DNA of 64,000 nt, taken from NCBI GenBank assembly GCA_011316305.1, contig SAUG01000067.1, positions 248,001 to 312,000 on the forward strand, written 5' to 3'. The notes under the pieces are model-generated. The model was given only the letters and a program-made list of their open reading frames with translations. It was not told the DNA's origin and searched no databases. The translations under genes were made by a program, and so were the position numbers. Of the stretch, positions 45,521 through 55,762 are shown piece after piece (the stretch's first letter is position 1; each line of letters starts with the position of its first letter). The stretch comes from Rusavskia elegans (lineage: Eukaryota; Ascomycota; Lecanoromycetes; Teloschistales; Teloschistaceae).

Positions 45521-47817
45521 TTTTCTATATATAGCGGTTAGCTTTACTCGCCTATTTATATAAATTATAATTAAACGTCTAGTAATAGAATCTAGAATAA
45601 CGGGCGAAATAGCCGTTTTTATAGCGTATTAGATAATATATATATTTAGATTTTGAAATAGTTTTCTAGCGGTTTATAGTAAAGAAAGCCGTTCTATTTA
45701 GAAATAATATAGAAAAAGCGAGAAGGGAGATATAGTTAGAAGAATTATTCTCGCTAAAAAGAATATTTTAGATCGTTACTACTAAAAAAATAGGAATAGC
45801 GGTAGATAATATAGAATTAGCTATATTTTAATTATTGTTATAAAAACGATTAAAGGCGGTAGTAAACTATTTATATTTAATTCTATTAGTAGTTAGATTA
45901 AATATAATAGATTTTTCAACAAAAAGTATATTATCGCTGCCTATATCTATTATTTCTATAAGTAATTTCTTAGCGTTTTATTTATCGTTAGTAATAGGAC
46001 GCTTTTATTTCTATTAGGGCAGTTAATTATAGATAGATTTATTAAATAGTAGTTAAAAAAAGCGTTTTTTATTAATAGTAATATTATAATATTCTAGATT
46101 ATAGATAATAAAATACCGGAGCCAGATTTCTATATAGCTATAGCGTATAAAATATCTCCTTTTAAATTTACGCTAGATACTACTTTTAGGGTCGATAGAT
46201 AAAAGAACGAGCTTTAAAATCTCTAGTTTATTAAAAAAAAGAGATAACTTTATTATAATCTTTACTATATTCGCTATAAAGCTATATACGTAGCCGAAAT
46301 AGTAGAATTAATTACTTTTATATTTCTAAATCGATATCTAAATACTAGCCCGTATAATTAGATATTTTTCTATTATATTAAATTCTAGTAAACTAGAAAG
46401 AATAGCGTTTAGGTCTATATTATTAGCGCCGCTATATAGATTAATTATCCGAATTTAACTTTATTTTTTAGACTTTCGAAAGCGTTAATATCGGACGTAG
46501 ATATCTTTACTATAGATAGTTTTAACTTTAAAATTAAACGTCTTTTCGAAATAAATTATATAAAATTCTATTTTTATATTAGATAGCGAATTATAGAAGA
46601 CTTTAATAGCGGTTTAATCCTGTATCCGAATAGTATGGCTATTAAAATCTATTAATTTAACGAACTTATAATAGTCGTATTCGATAATTAGAAGTTAAAA
46701 CTATTTTAGATTATAATAATAGCGGTAACTAATATAGTACCGATTATTATTAAAATACTTTAAACGAAGGACTTTATAGCTACCTAAATTATACTACTAC
46801 TTTTTAATAGCTTAACTATATATATTAGTTATAAAAATAATATATATAGTATTAGGAAATATTAGAAATTAATAGCTACTTTAAATAACGCTGTAGCTAT
46901 TATATTTAATAGAACGCGGAAGCTTTTAGAAAAGAATAAATAGATTCGATAGTTATTCTTCGTTATACTAGTTTTAAATTAGAGGAAAAGTTCAAGATAA
47001 TATAGGAATATTCTATAATAATAGAAAAGGAAAAAATAGTAGCTGTTAAAAAGAAATAGATAGGCCGATAGGTTAGTTCTAATAATATCGATTAGTAAAT
47101 AAAGAAAAAATATCCTATAATAATAGAAAAAAAGAATCTAATATTTCGTTTACTTTTTTTTATCTACTTTAATATCTATTATATTTATCTCTTTTTTCTA
47201 ATAGATTTTATCTCTTTCGGTTAACAGAATTTAGCTCTAATCTATCTTTTCTATCTTTTATTATAACGTATATTTATAGAAAAGTATTAATAGAATAGAA
47301 TAAACGAAGTTTCTTTAATATTAGAAGTATTTATTATAGAGGACTTTCGCTATCTAAATCTTTATAGATCTAAAAACCTAGTTTTAATATAAAAATCTAC
47401 GCGATTAGAAGAAATATATACTATAATAAAGCTTTAAAAACCGGCGAAAAGATAGTTATTAATATAGCGGCCGGCTTTAATTTAATTATTCGCGTTAGAT
47501 ATATAATCTTCCGGCTATTTAAATTAATAGAAGCTAGAGTTTTATATTTCTAGATAGAGTAAAAAAGGAATAAAGCTATAAAATAAAAAAAAAGATATCG
47601 ATCGAAATTTAATATATCGCGAATAGATTTTATAGCGGCTATAGCCGTTTTTTAGCGGTAGAAAATCGCTAAAATCGAAAGTATTTTTATAACCGCCGTA
47701 GAACCGGGTAGAAGATTTTATAGTAGAAAAATAGTATTTTAAAATAAAGATATTTAGTAGAATATAAATATAAATAAACTAAATAAACGTTATAATAGAT
47801 TTAAATATTTAGAGGTA

Positions 47818-48352
47818 TAAAATTTTTAATAATCCGGCGGATATATCGGATATAGCTAACGGCGTATTATAATTAATCGATAAATAGACAGATATCTAAA
47901 AACCTTTAAAAAAGAATAATAAAAGCTAGTATTAAAATTACTATATATTTAAACTAAAACGTTTAAATAATATTCCGAATATCTAATATAGAAATACTAC
48001 GTACGCTATAGTCTTGCTTTAACCGAATAGTTAAATCCTATTTAAATTTTTATTTAATAAAATAAAGAAGTAGATACGTTATAAATATAGCTAACTAGAT
48101 TTAAATTCCAGCTATAACTATTAAATTAAACTAATTTTTTCTTTTTAGAAGCCTTTTACTATAACGTATTTAATATATTTAAATATTTTTAATAGTCGAA
48201 TTTAAACGATTTAAATACTAGAATATCTTATATAATATTTAAAAGAATTCGTTTATAAATATGAAAATTTTAATAGTCTACCGGATATATCGGATATATA
48301 TAATAATACTTTATAGCTAATAGATAAACGGGTAGATATCTTAGCGTAACTA
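47818..48352. repeat. pair of ~75-bp degenerate direct repeats near the right border
   Basis: Copy 1 (about 47,821-47,895) and copy 2 (about 48,267-48,341) share CCGG..GATATATCGGATATA, then a TATTATAAT/ACTTTATAG-like stretch, then AATAGA..GATATCT. They lie about 445 bp apart at the right end of the RIP block. They could be subterminal repeats of an element or an internal tandem duplication. Confidence 0.5.
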
Positions 48353-48370
48353 AATAATACCAAAAATCGA

Positions 48371-49406
48371 CGGTAAAAAAGACAGCTGCGCTGTCTAATA
48401 ATGGTCTGTAGTACGAGATTGTTCCGGGACGTTGCATTTCAAAACGGCCAGACGTATAATAATTCACCGAAGCAAAAGTTAATCATGTTCTTAATAACGT
48501 ATTGATCATGGCCTGCCTTATTAGAACCGCAACCACACCAAAGTTGTCCGAGCGAAGATGACAAGCACATTTGACGCTTTCAGCTAATCTCTTTTCATCC
48601 TTTTCGACCTGCAATTTAAAGGGGATCTTTGGCCAGATGTGGAGCAAGCGAATGAAAAGCTCGCACCAACAGCCAAGCTTTTTGGCTTGATAAGAGGCTG
48701 CATCGGGGCGGATCGAGCCAGGATGGTACCGGGGTTCTGGCTTTCTGATTCGACCATGGATTAGGTGCCTGGACGCCACGGTAAGGAGTGGGTTCCTGCA
48801 GCTGGAGGGAAACAAACCTTAAAAAGTTCGAACAGACTATTTTGATGTTGGATTCCCATGGGTTGCAAGATGTAAGGTAGAATAGACAAACGACAAGAGT
48901 ACTGTCGTAACTGTGCTGCATAACGTATTGACTGAAAAGAGCCAGTGAACCTGATATATTGCTTTATGCGTGAGACATCAGCGTCAAAAGACTGGCTGAT
49001 TAGACCTCATGCGGCCCCCTGATGATATTTCAACACCAGGATCGCACTTCAATCCATCGATTGGCTTTACCATTGGTGGACTCAGGGGCAATGTGCAATC
49101 TTAATCTTTTCGGATCTCGAACCCGTCAGCTCTTCCCATTTTGCCAATCTCGGTCACTAAAGTGTTAGTTTCTCAGCTCGTCGCCGCCAGTGCACACTAG
49201 GGAAGAGGGGGAGCGAGAGACGTCCGAGAGAACCAAAGCATCGAGCATCGCACCTTCACTTCTTGTCAACCTACTACAGTACACACACTCATTCTTTTTT
49301 ACATCGACCTGGGATAACACTCTTTTATCATTCCCCAACGCTCATCCACACATGATCCGATAACATCACCTCGTGTTTCATCGTTAGCCCATTCATATCC
49401 ATCGTT
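48371..49406. other. intergenic region, right flank of RIP block and GH16 promoter
   Basis: About 1 kb of normal composition. Short minus-strand frames (48,483-48,921) lack family features. The last 200 bp are pyrimidine-rich and probably contain the GH16 promoter and leader. Confidence 0.4.
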
Positions 49407-50597
49407 ATGCCTCTTCTCACGCGACCAATCGCTCTGCTTTCGACCGCATTCCTATTCGCCTCCATCGCCTGGGCTGACTGCGAATGTGGCTATACGGTCA
49501 ACGGCACGCTGTACACCGATCTGTTAGAAACCGATTTCCTTCACACCAACAAGGTCAACGAGACGGGATGGATGACGCAGGTATACACCGTCGAGCGCGA
49601 TACGGCTCGAGGCCCCTTTGGCAAAGACGCCGCGGCTAAGCAGGTTGCCCCGAATCCATTGAAGAGTCGCTATGATTGGGCGGGTGACGGCATCGACGGC
49701 GGTGATGCAGGGCTCCAGCTCATCGTCAGCAATCCGGGCAAAGGCGGCATGATCCCGATGGGAGAGATGGCTACCAACAGATCAGACATGCGGTATGGCA
49801 GCTTTCGTGCTGCTATCAAATTGACTGGTCAAAAAGGCACCTGTGGTGCTTTCTTTTGGGTATGACACAATAACTCACCCGTCTGCTGCTCTGCCTCTAA
49901 AAGCTGACCGAGCCTTGTGCCGCAGTATCTCAATAACTCGCATGAAATCGATATGGAGTTCCTCTCATCGCAGTTCAACGAGACCTCCCACCCCGTAAAT
50001 CTCGTCCTTCAATCCGAAGAGTCGGTCAAAGCCGGCTACGACGCCGGCAACACCAACGCTTTCGATACTCACCATCTACCATTCGATCCATCGGAAGGAT
50101 TCAACGAATACCGCTTCGACTGGTTCGAGGACAGGGTCGAATTCTATGCCAACGGGGTGTTCCTCAAGTCTATGAGCGGCGAAGGCGTTCCGAAAGAGCC
50201 AGGTCATCTGATGCTGTCACAATGGAGCAATGGCGACCCTAAATGGAGCGGAGGACCACCAAAACAAGATGCGGTCATGACTGTCAGCTATGTCAAGGGT
50301 TACTTCAACAGTTCGGATACGCAGAGGCAAGGTGACTGGGAGAAGCGGTGCAAGGACATCAACGCGCTCAATGCAACCTGCGAGGTACCTGAGATCACCG
50401 GACCACCTAAAACCAACGCGACCGCCAAAACGTTCTTCTTCAGCCAGCAACAGAACATGACGGTCAATCAAACGGTGTCCGGAGGAAACCCCAACACGAT
50501 AGAAAGCGGCGCCTGGTCAATACACGCCTCGATACAGAGCATCTCGACGGCTGTGTTGCTGTCCTCTCTTGTTCTTTTCATGAATTGGTGTTCATAA
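49407..50597 (+). CDS. GH16-family glycosidase, secreted, probably GPI-anchored
   Basis: A concanavalin-A-like beta-glucanase/transglycosylase of family GH16 acting on the cell wall or external glucans. Exons are 49407-49859 and 49926-50597. The 66-nt intron has a GTATGA donor, CTGAC branch site and CGCAG acceptor; splicing gives 374 aa. The signal peptide (IALLSTAFLFASIAWA) precedes a Cys-containing N-terminus (DCECGY). The catalytic motif after the splice junction is SHEIDMEFL, the GH16 E-x-D-x-E signature. Downstream come GFNEYRFDWFEDRVEFYANG and LMLSQWSNGDPKWSGGPP, typical of fungal CRH-like/GH16 proteins. The C-terminus is Asn/Thr/Ser-rich and ends in a hydrophobic tail (STAVLLSSLVLFMNW), consistent with a GPI signal. 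Exact substrate class cannot be set from sequence. Confidence 0.92.
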
Positions 50598-51545
50598 TGA
50601 TGGGAGAATCCAATGTACGACGACGGCGCGGTACCATTTAGAACACCGTACGGCTGCGGTATACCCACTCTTTTTGGCAGTACAGGAGGCAAGGCGTCGG
50701 ACTGTGGTTGAGCTTTCTATTCTTGTAGCATATTTTTGATCGAACATACGGTATCCCGGCCTTTGGGCAGGCCTGATCCTTACGTAGTAATGCCAGCATA
50801 TCGTTCTTTGTCACATTGGTTTTGTTGTCACTGTTGTGATGCAGAACAGTTGAATTAAGGTTGCCAGGCATGACCGTAAGCAAGGCGAAACGACGCGCAT
50901 TTCGTGCAACGAGTATGACTGTGTCCCACGAAGAACGAACGAAGCATTTTTGTTTGCGGCTGTGGGAGGCGATCATCCTGCCGACGCCACCGAAGCGACG
51001 AATCTTGGCTGCGGCGTTGGCCCCTGAACGTCAATCTTCGATCCACAAACATTCCTCCACTTCATCTCTTCCCATCTGTCCGTCTCTTCTCTCGACAACT
51101 GGGGAGACCCGTCCACTCGCTTCCCTGGACTCGACCATCGACCATAATCATTCCTTCTCCAGTCGTTGACAGAGCGCTTCGAAGCTCCTACACGCATCGA
51201 CTGTTCCTTCCCTGCGAATCCACATCAGTCATCAGATCTTCCCAGATCGTTAATCCGCCGTTATTCGATTACATCCAAGAAGATTTCGCTTCATCAGTAA
51301 TCATTTGAAACAACGGCGACTTCCATCAAGTATCTTACACTGCCAATACATCTCTAGCCGAATTGCTTTCTACCTTCTCTTTTCACAACTTGAGCCGTAC
51401 TCCCGAACTCCCTCACAGCACGCGGACCAAAGATCCATACTTGCGCTGCTCGCGTCGAAGCCATAGCTTTTTCGACCGGTCCAACAATCAAACGAGGTGG
51501 AATCGGAGCATAAGGGCCTCAATCCGTACTTTCGACTTCCTCGCG
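50598..51545. other. intergenic region
   Basis: About 0.95 kb between the GH16 gene and the Ala/Pro-rich surface protein gene. The right part is pyrimidine-rich and is probably the next gene's promoter and leader. No gene supported. Confidence 0.4.
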
Positions 51546-52313
51546 ATGCATCTCATGACCTTCGCGATAATTTTCGTTTCGTACGTCCTCGCGTCAGAGC
51601 CGGTGTCACCTGCATCCACCTCAGACAATGTACTTCCTCCAGCACTCTTGATTTCGACTTCATCACCACAACCGCAAATACCGTATCTTGAGCTTAGGCA
51701 TCTTGATATTGATCGGCGGCAAATCCAGCCAGCGGCCGTAGGAGCGCCAGCCCAGGTGTAAGTTGTCTTCCTCCCTACGCCTTCCGGTAGTGGTCGTGCG
51801 CACGTAGCTACCTTTCGAAATATGTGGACTTGTCCATGATAATCTTTACTGATTTGAACTTCTAGAGCCGCCGGTGCAGCGCAGCAACCCAACGGTGGAG
51901 CTGCAGCACCAGCCGCAGCGCCCAAGGTACCAGCAGCAAACCCTGTTGCCCCAGTAGCAAATCCGGTCGCCCCAGTGGCTCAAGCCCCAACGACAACTCC
52001 CATCACACCATTAGTACCTACAGTAACTCCTGCAGTCCCTGTTCCGGGTGCAGTGGCCCCGGTGGCCCCGGTGGCCCCGGTCGTTAATGGGCCGGCAACT
52101 GCTTTGACAGTAGCTCCACCACCTAAATCCGGCAGTATCGGCTTGGGAACCTTGACCGGCAAAGTGGGCGCAGTGAGGACGCAAGAAGCCAAGAGCGAGG
52201 CTGGGTTGGCGGCAAGCAACAGATTCGGATTCATGGCAGCGTGGCCTTCAGCATTCAAGGTGGGGGCCAGTCTCTTACTGGGGATGGCTGTGGGTGTAGG
52301 AATACTGTTGTGA
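51546..52313 (+). CDS. Ala/Pro/Val-rich secreted or surface protein with C-terminal hydrophobic tail
   Basis: I do not recognise a family. Exons are 51546-51757 and 51866-52313. The 108-nt intron uses a GTAAGT donor and CTGAT branch; splicing gives 219 aa. It starts with a signal peptide (MTFAIIFVSYVLASEP). A dibasic-containing segment (LRHLDIDRRQIQPA) could be a processing site. The middle is low-complexity Ala/Pro/Val with tandem NPVAPVA and APVAP units, the latter from repeated GGTGGCCCC DNA. The C-terminus is a hydrophobic helix (GASLLLGMAVGVGILL), consistent with a GPI signal or single membrane anchor. The composition suggests a cell-wall mannoprotein-like role. The first ATG in the open frame is at 51546. 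Confidence 0.72.
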
Positions 52314-53148
52314 GCATCGCATGTACGACGGCATAAAGCAAGGTGGTGTCGCCCAGCATTGGAACCGGCGTCAGGGGAACAAATAAAGATAGACATAATG
52401 TTTCTCGAGGCTTGTGATTGAGCAAACGGCTCAACTGATTGCCAAGCTATCTCTCTCAGGTCCCGCTTCACTGGTCTCCCACGGTTCATTTGAACGGTTC
52501 AACAAAAGAACCTGCTCATATATTGCCTTTCTAACCATGTTCTCTCCTAACGGGTCTGGCTCGTTGGCCCGTTCGGTAGCAAGCGCTCTTGGCGGCAAAA
52601 AGCAACGGCCACCTTCCTTCTCCATCCTCCTTTTCCCATCACATCTACGTCGACAGCCAACCTCGATTGAATCTTGCAGATACCGCAGCCGTTGTGGAAG
52701 CTTGGGAGACGAAACAATCCGATCACTGGACCCGATTCCAGACCTTCTTGACGTAATTGGCAATGGAACTTACAGCCTATAGGCGGATGTACAACAATGC
52801 TCGTCGCCAGCACGCAGAACCACTGACTCTCCAGAGCCATATGCGCGCAACCATGCAGCTGGAGACTTGCATCGTCAGTGATTGTAGAACCGACATCATG
52901 GTACCCTTGGTTTGTTTCACCATCGATATGCTTTTTGGAGCGATTCTGGGGAAACCTGGGGAAAGTGGGTCAGGCATGAGTCGAAGGTAGATGTGATATA
53001 TCTTCAAGTCGCGCTCCTACCTCCCAGAATTGTTGTACTTTTGTTCTTGTAAAAGAGTGACTGTTTCCTTTCTTGCTTTTTGTGGTATTTGTTTCCTAAT
53101 GTTCGTTGTTTGTCCACAGTACCCCCAGTTCGACAATTCCTGGTTGCC
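52314..53148. other. intergenic region and leader of the CDF gene
   Basis: About 0.8 kb. A GTATTTG...CTAATG...CCACAG stretch just before 53,120 could be a leader intron of the zinc transporter gene. Other frames look accidental. Confidence 0.35.
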
Positions 53149-54276
53149 ATGGCTGGCTTCAAACTTTCTAAATCAAGTCGCCTGCTTGCCATTATCGCAA
53201 TATCCTTCAGCTTCTTTCTCGCCGAGATCAGTATTGGCTTTTCCACCCACTCGCTTGCTCTCATCGCAGACTCCTTCCACTATATGAGCGACTTGATCGG
53301 CTTCGTGGTCGCGCTTGTCGCGCTGAAGATGTCCGAGCGCGAAGACTCGCCTAGCAGCTTGTCTTTTGGTTGGCAGAGGATCCAATTGCTAGGTGCTTTC
53401 TTCAATGGCGTCTTCCTGGTGGCGTTGGGATTGAGCATCTTCCTACAGTCCATCGAACGCTTCATCAGCATCCAGCATGTCGAGAATCCAACATTGGTGC
53501 TTGTAATGGGATGTGTCGGCCTTACGTTGAATATCATCAGCGCTCTATTCTTACATGAGCATCACCATGACGAGCCACCGCCCAGTACTGGAAGCACAGA
53601 CGATAGCTCATCAACCGAGAGCAGCCCGGTTTCCGGCTTCGAGATACCGGTCCAGACCACGCAACATGCCCACCATTGCCACACCAACATTACGGCCCAG
53701 ACTCCAGCAACACACGGTCACGATCTCAACATGGCCGGGGTCTTCCTTCACCTCCTCGGCGACGCCGTCAATAACCTCGGCATCATCGTCGCTGCGCTCA
53801 TCATCATCCTCGCCCACTCCTCGGCTCGCTTCTATGCCGACCCAGGCATCAGTATGGCAATCTCGTTCGTGATCTGCCTCACAGCCTACCCGCTCGTCAC
53901 CAAATCGGGTTCGATACTGCTGCAAAGTGCGCCTCTGGGTGTCGATTTGGTGGATGTGAAGAACGATCTAGAGAGAATACCCGGAGTCATCAAGGTGCAT
54001 GAGCTGCATGTCTGGAGACTAAGCCAGTGGAAAAGCGTTGCGACGGCACACATCATCACAACGGAGAAGGGAGACGGATGGGAGCGGGTGGCTGAGGTGG
54101 CCAGGGAATGTTTGTGTGCGTATGGGGTGCATAGCGCCACTTTGCAGCCGGAAATGGTTGGAGGGGGTGCCTCGGGGAATGTCATCATGGATGGAGTGGA
54201 GAAGGTGGGGGAGATAAAAAGTAAGTGCAGCTCTAGCTGCGGTGACGTCTGTCGGAATTTGAGGTGCTGTGGGTGA
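53149..54276 (+). CDS. cation diffusion facilitator, zinc transporter (ZnT/Zrc1-like)
   Basis: Exports zinc or a similar divalent metal from the cytosol into a vacuole, ER or Golgi compartment in exchange for protons. Single exon, 375 aa, ATG at 53149. Six transmembrane segments carry the two metal-binding sites: SLALIADSFHYMSDLIG in TM2 (H-x3-D) and FLHLLGDAVNNLG in TM5 (H-x3-D). The His-rich cytosolic loop (LHEHHHDEPPP, HAHHCHTN) lies between TM4 and TM5, as in ZnT1/Zrc1. The C-terminal ferredoxin-like domain has VIKVHELHVWRLSQWKSVAT. The protein ends in a Cys-rich tail (KCSSSCGDVCRNLRCCG), a possible extra metal site. Length is a little shorter than yeast Zrc1. Confidence 0.94.
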   Translation: MAGFKLSKSSRLLAIIAISFSFFLAEISIGFSTHSLALIADSFHYMSDLIGFVVALVALKMSEREDSPSSLSFGWQRIQLLGAFFNGVFLVALGLSIFLQSIERFISIQHVENPTLVLVMGCVGLTLNIISALFLHEHHHDEPPPSTGSTDDSSSTESSPVSGFEIPVQTTQHAHHCHTNITAQTPATHGHDLNMAGVFLHLLGDAVNNLGIIVAALIIILAHSSARFYADPGISMAISFVICLTAYPLVTKSGSILLQSAPLGVDLVDVKNDLERIPGVIKVHELHVWRLSQWKSVATAHIITTEKGDGWERVAEVARECLCAYGVHSATLQPEMVGGGASGNVIMDGVEKVGEIKSKCSSSCGDVCRNLRCCG

Positions 54277-55762
54277 GATACAGGAGAGACGGGCGGTTCC
54301 AAGTATTGTATGCATTTTTGGGAGTTCAGATAGATCGCATCGATATAAAAGCATTTGGAAAGAGGGCAATAAAAAGCAATACTGTGTTGGAATAGTCATT
54401 AGAGTGCCTTGCAGTGAGCAGAATAGTCCGGACATTAAGCCCAGCATCTATCTAATCATTGGTAGGGCATCCGCTTTGGCTGGCAGTCGAGGTACTGAGT
54501 ATCGGATGCCGATTGCAACATGTTGAAGGGCTAAGGTAAGGTAGCCGCTAAGAGTTTTCGCACCATTCTGTCGCCACTCATCGTATCTTACCTTAGGCGT
54601 CTTTTACTAGCGCGGCCGTGGCATTGGAGTGCTACACACCGAGCAAACGTCAACTACCGATACAAGCGAACAAGTCTTAGATTCCTGCACGGACGACTGC
54701 ACGACGACCTTTCCTATTCGTGGAGACATCATCCTAGCCGACAGTACTTCCGATTTCACGAAAGCTCATACTGATCCACCAACGAGGCATATAGATACCA
54801 AGGCTTGAACCGTGTCTCGATACAATATTAATCGCTACGGCATCTGGACCCTCCACTACAGAACAGGCAAACAGAGATTGTTTGGGGAACCTCGGGATTA
54901 TTCGACCGTCAGTGGTTCTCGAGCTGCTCATCTACTAGCCTGGTGAAAACAAGCCGAAGTCACCCATGAACCATGGAACACATCAAGCCCCGGAGCCCAG
55001 CGATAGCTGTAGCAAGAGCACGGTGCCTTATTGAGGGCCAGATATTTGGTGTTCTATGTCTGCGGGTTTGGTACGTCAGTACGGAAGGACATCAACATTT
55101 TCCGTTTCGTAATCAAGCTTATATTTCGTTACATGAGCAAAATTCGTCGGATATCCATTCAGAGCGCAAGCAGTACCTGCATCCCAAGATACTCATCAGG
55201 TCCTCCGGGGTAGAGGCTGACTTTGACAGTGAAAATTCCTTCCAATAATAGCCTGAGCGATCGTGATTCGACCTCGATGTTGGGGAAGGATTCCTTGGCC
55301 CTGACGTTCGACATGCTAAAACTTGAGCCAGAACTTCGGGCAGATCCGACGCCATGCATGTGGATATCTTGAACTGGTAATTTTCTCTTGGCATCTTGTT
55401 TTTGTTGGTTCTACATTGAGTTTGTGGCGTTGTCGATCTGCTGGGATAGGGAAGGGCCTGCTGCCGGCTATTCGCGAAGCCGTTGAGCTTACTTCTCTTG
55501 TCGTACTACCTATGCGCAACCTATCATCTCAGCCTACAACAGTCTCAACCCGTGGGAACTTCCCAAGATCCGTTGATTTGACTGCGGCCAACGCGGAGAC
55601 ATCGACCAACCATGGCGATCCCCGGATCGTGGAGAAGTCTCATATTTCTCGAGAATCAGGTCTTTCCCAGGATCCCAGGAATCCCAACTACAAGCAATGA
55701 CAGGCTGTACGAGACGGTCTGCTACATTCCACAAACCCTGGATTGTCACATTGTGAAGCAAC
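54277..55762. other. intergenic region with an inverted repeat
   Basis: About 1.5 kb between the zinc transporter and the ferric reductase genes. It contains the inverted repeat at 54,528-54,598. Several frames of 60-125 codons exist but show no domains. Confidence 0.4.
54528..54598. repeat. inverted repeat with GGGCTAAGGTAAG arms
   Basis: GGGCTAAGGTAAG (54,528-54,540) and CTTACCTTAGGC (54,587-54,598) are reverse complements over 12 positions with one mismatch, separated by 46 nt. The arm repeats the 11-bp motif of the perfect inverted repeat at 36,823-36,858. Confidence 0.6.

Larger units (their letters stand above)
39180..48368 (-). mobile_element. RIP-mutated transposon block containing a degenerate Helitron
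   Basis: About 9.2 kb of extreme AT richness in which TpG and CpA dinucleotides are nearly absent while TpA is abundant. This is the imprint of repeat-induced point mutation on both strands. No real open frame survives. Minus-strand conceptual translation still shows Helitron features in order: an N-terminal Helitron-like region (about 45.3-45.5 kb), a helicase P-loop (43.56-43.61 kb) and helicase motif VI (41.59-41.72 kb). A foldback element (41,714-43,270) is nested in the helicase. Both borders with normal DNA are sharp. The true Helitron ends (5' TC, 3' hairpin plus CTRR) could not be located after RIP. DNA right of about 46 kb may belong to the same or to another element. Confidence 0.85.

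Noticed and set aside
39180..48368. LTR retrotransposon as the identity of the AT-rich block
   Set aside because: No long terminal direct repeats bound the block, and the recognisable motifs are Helitron Rep/helicase rather than reverse transcriptase or integrase.
48483..48921. Overlapping minus-strand frames right of the RIP block
   Set aside because: No motif, no clear start context and no splice logic linking them.
55323..55700. 125-codon frame upstream of the ferric reductase gene
   Set aside because: No ATG at the start and no domain. It does not splice in frame onto the reductase start in any way I could find.
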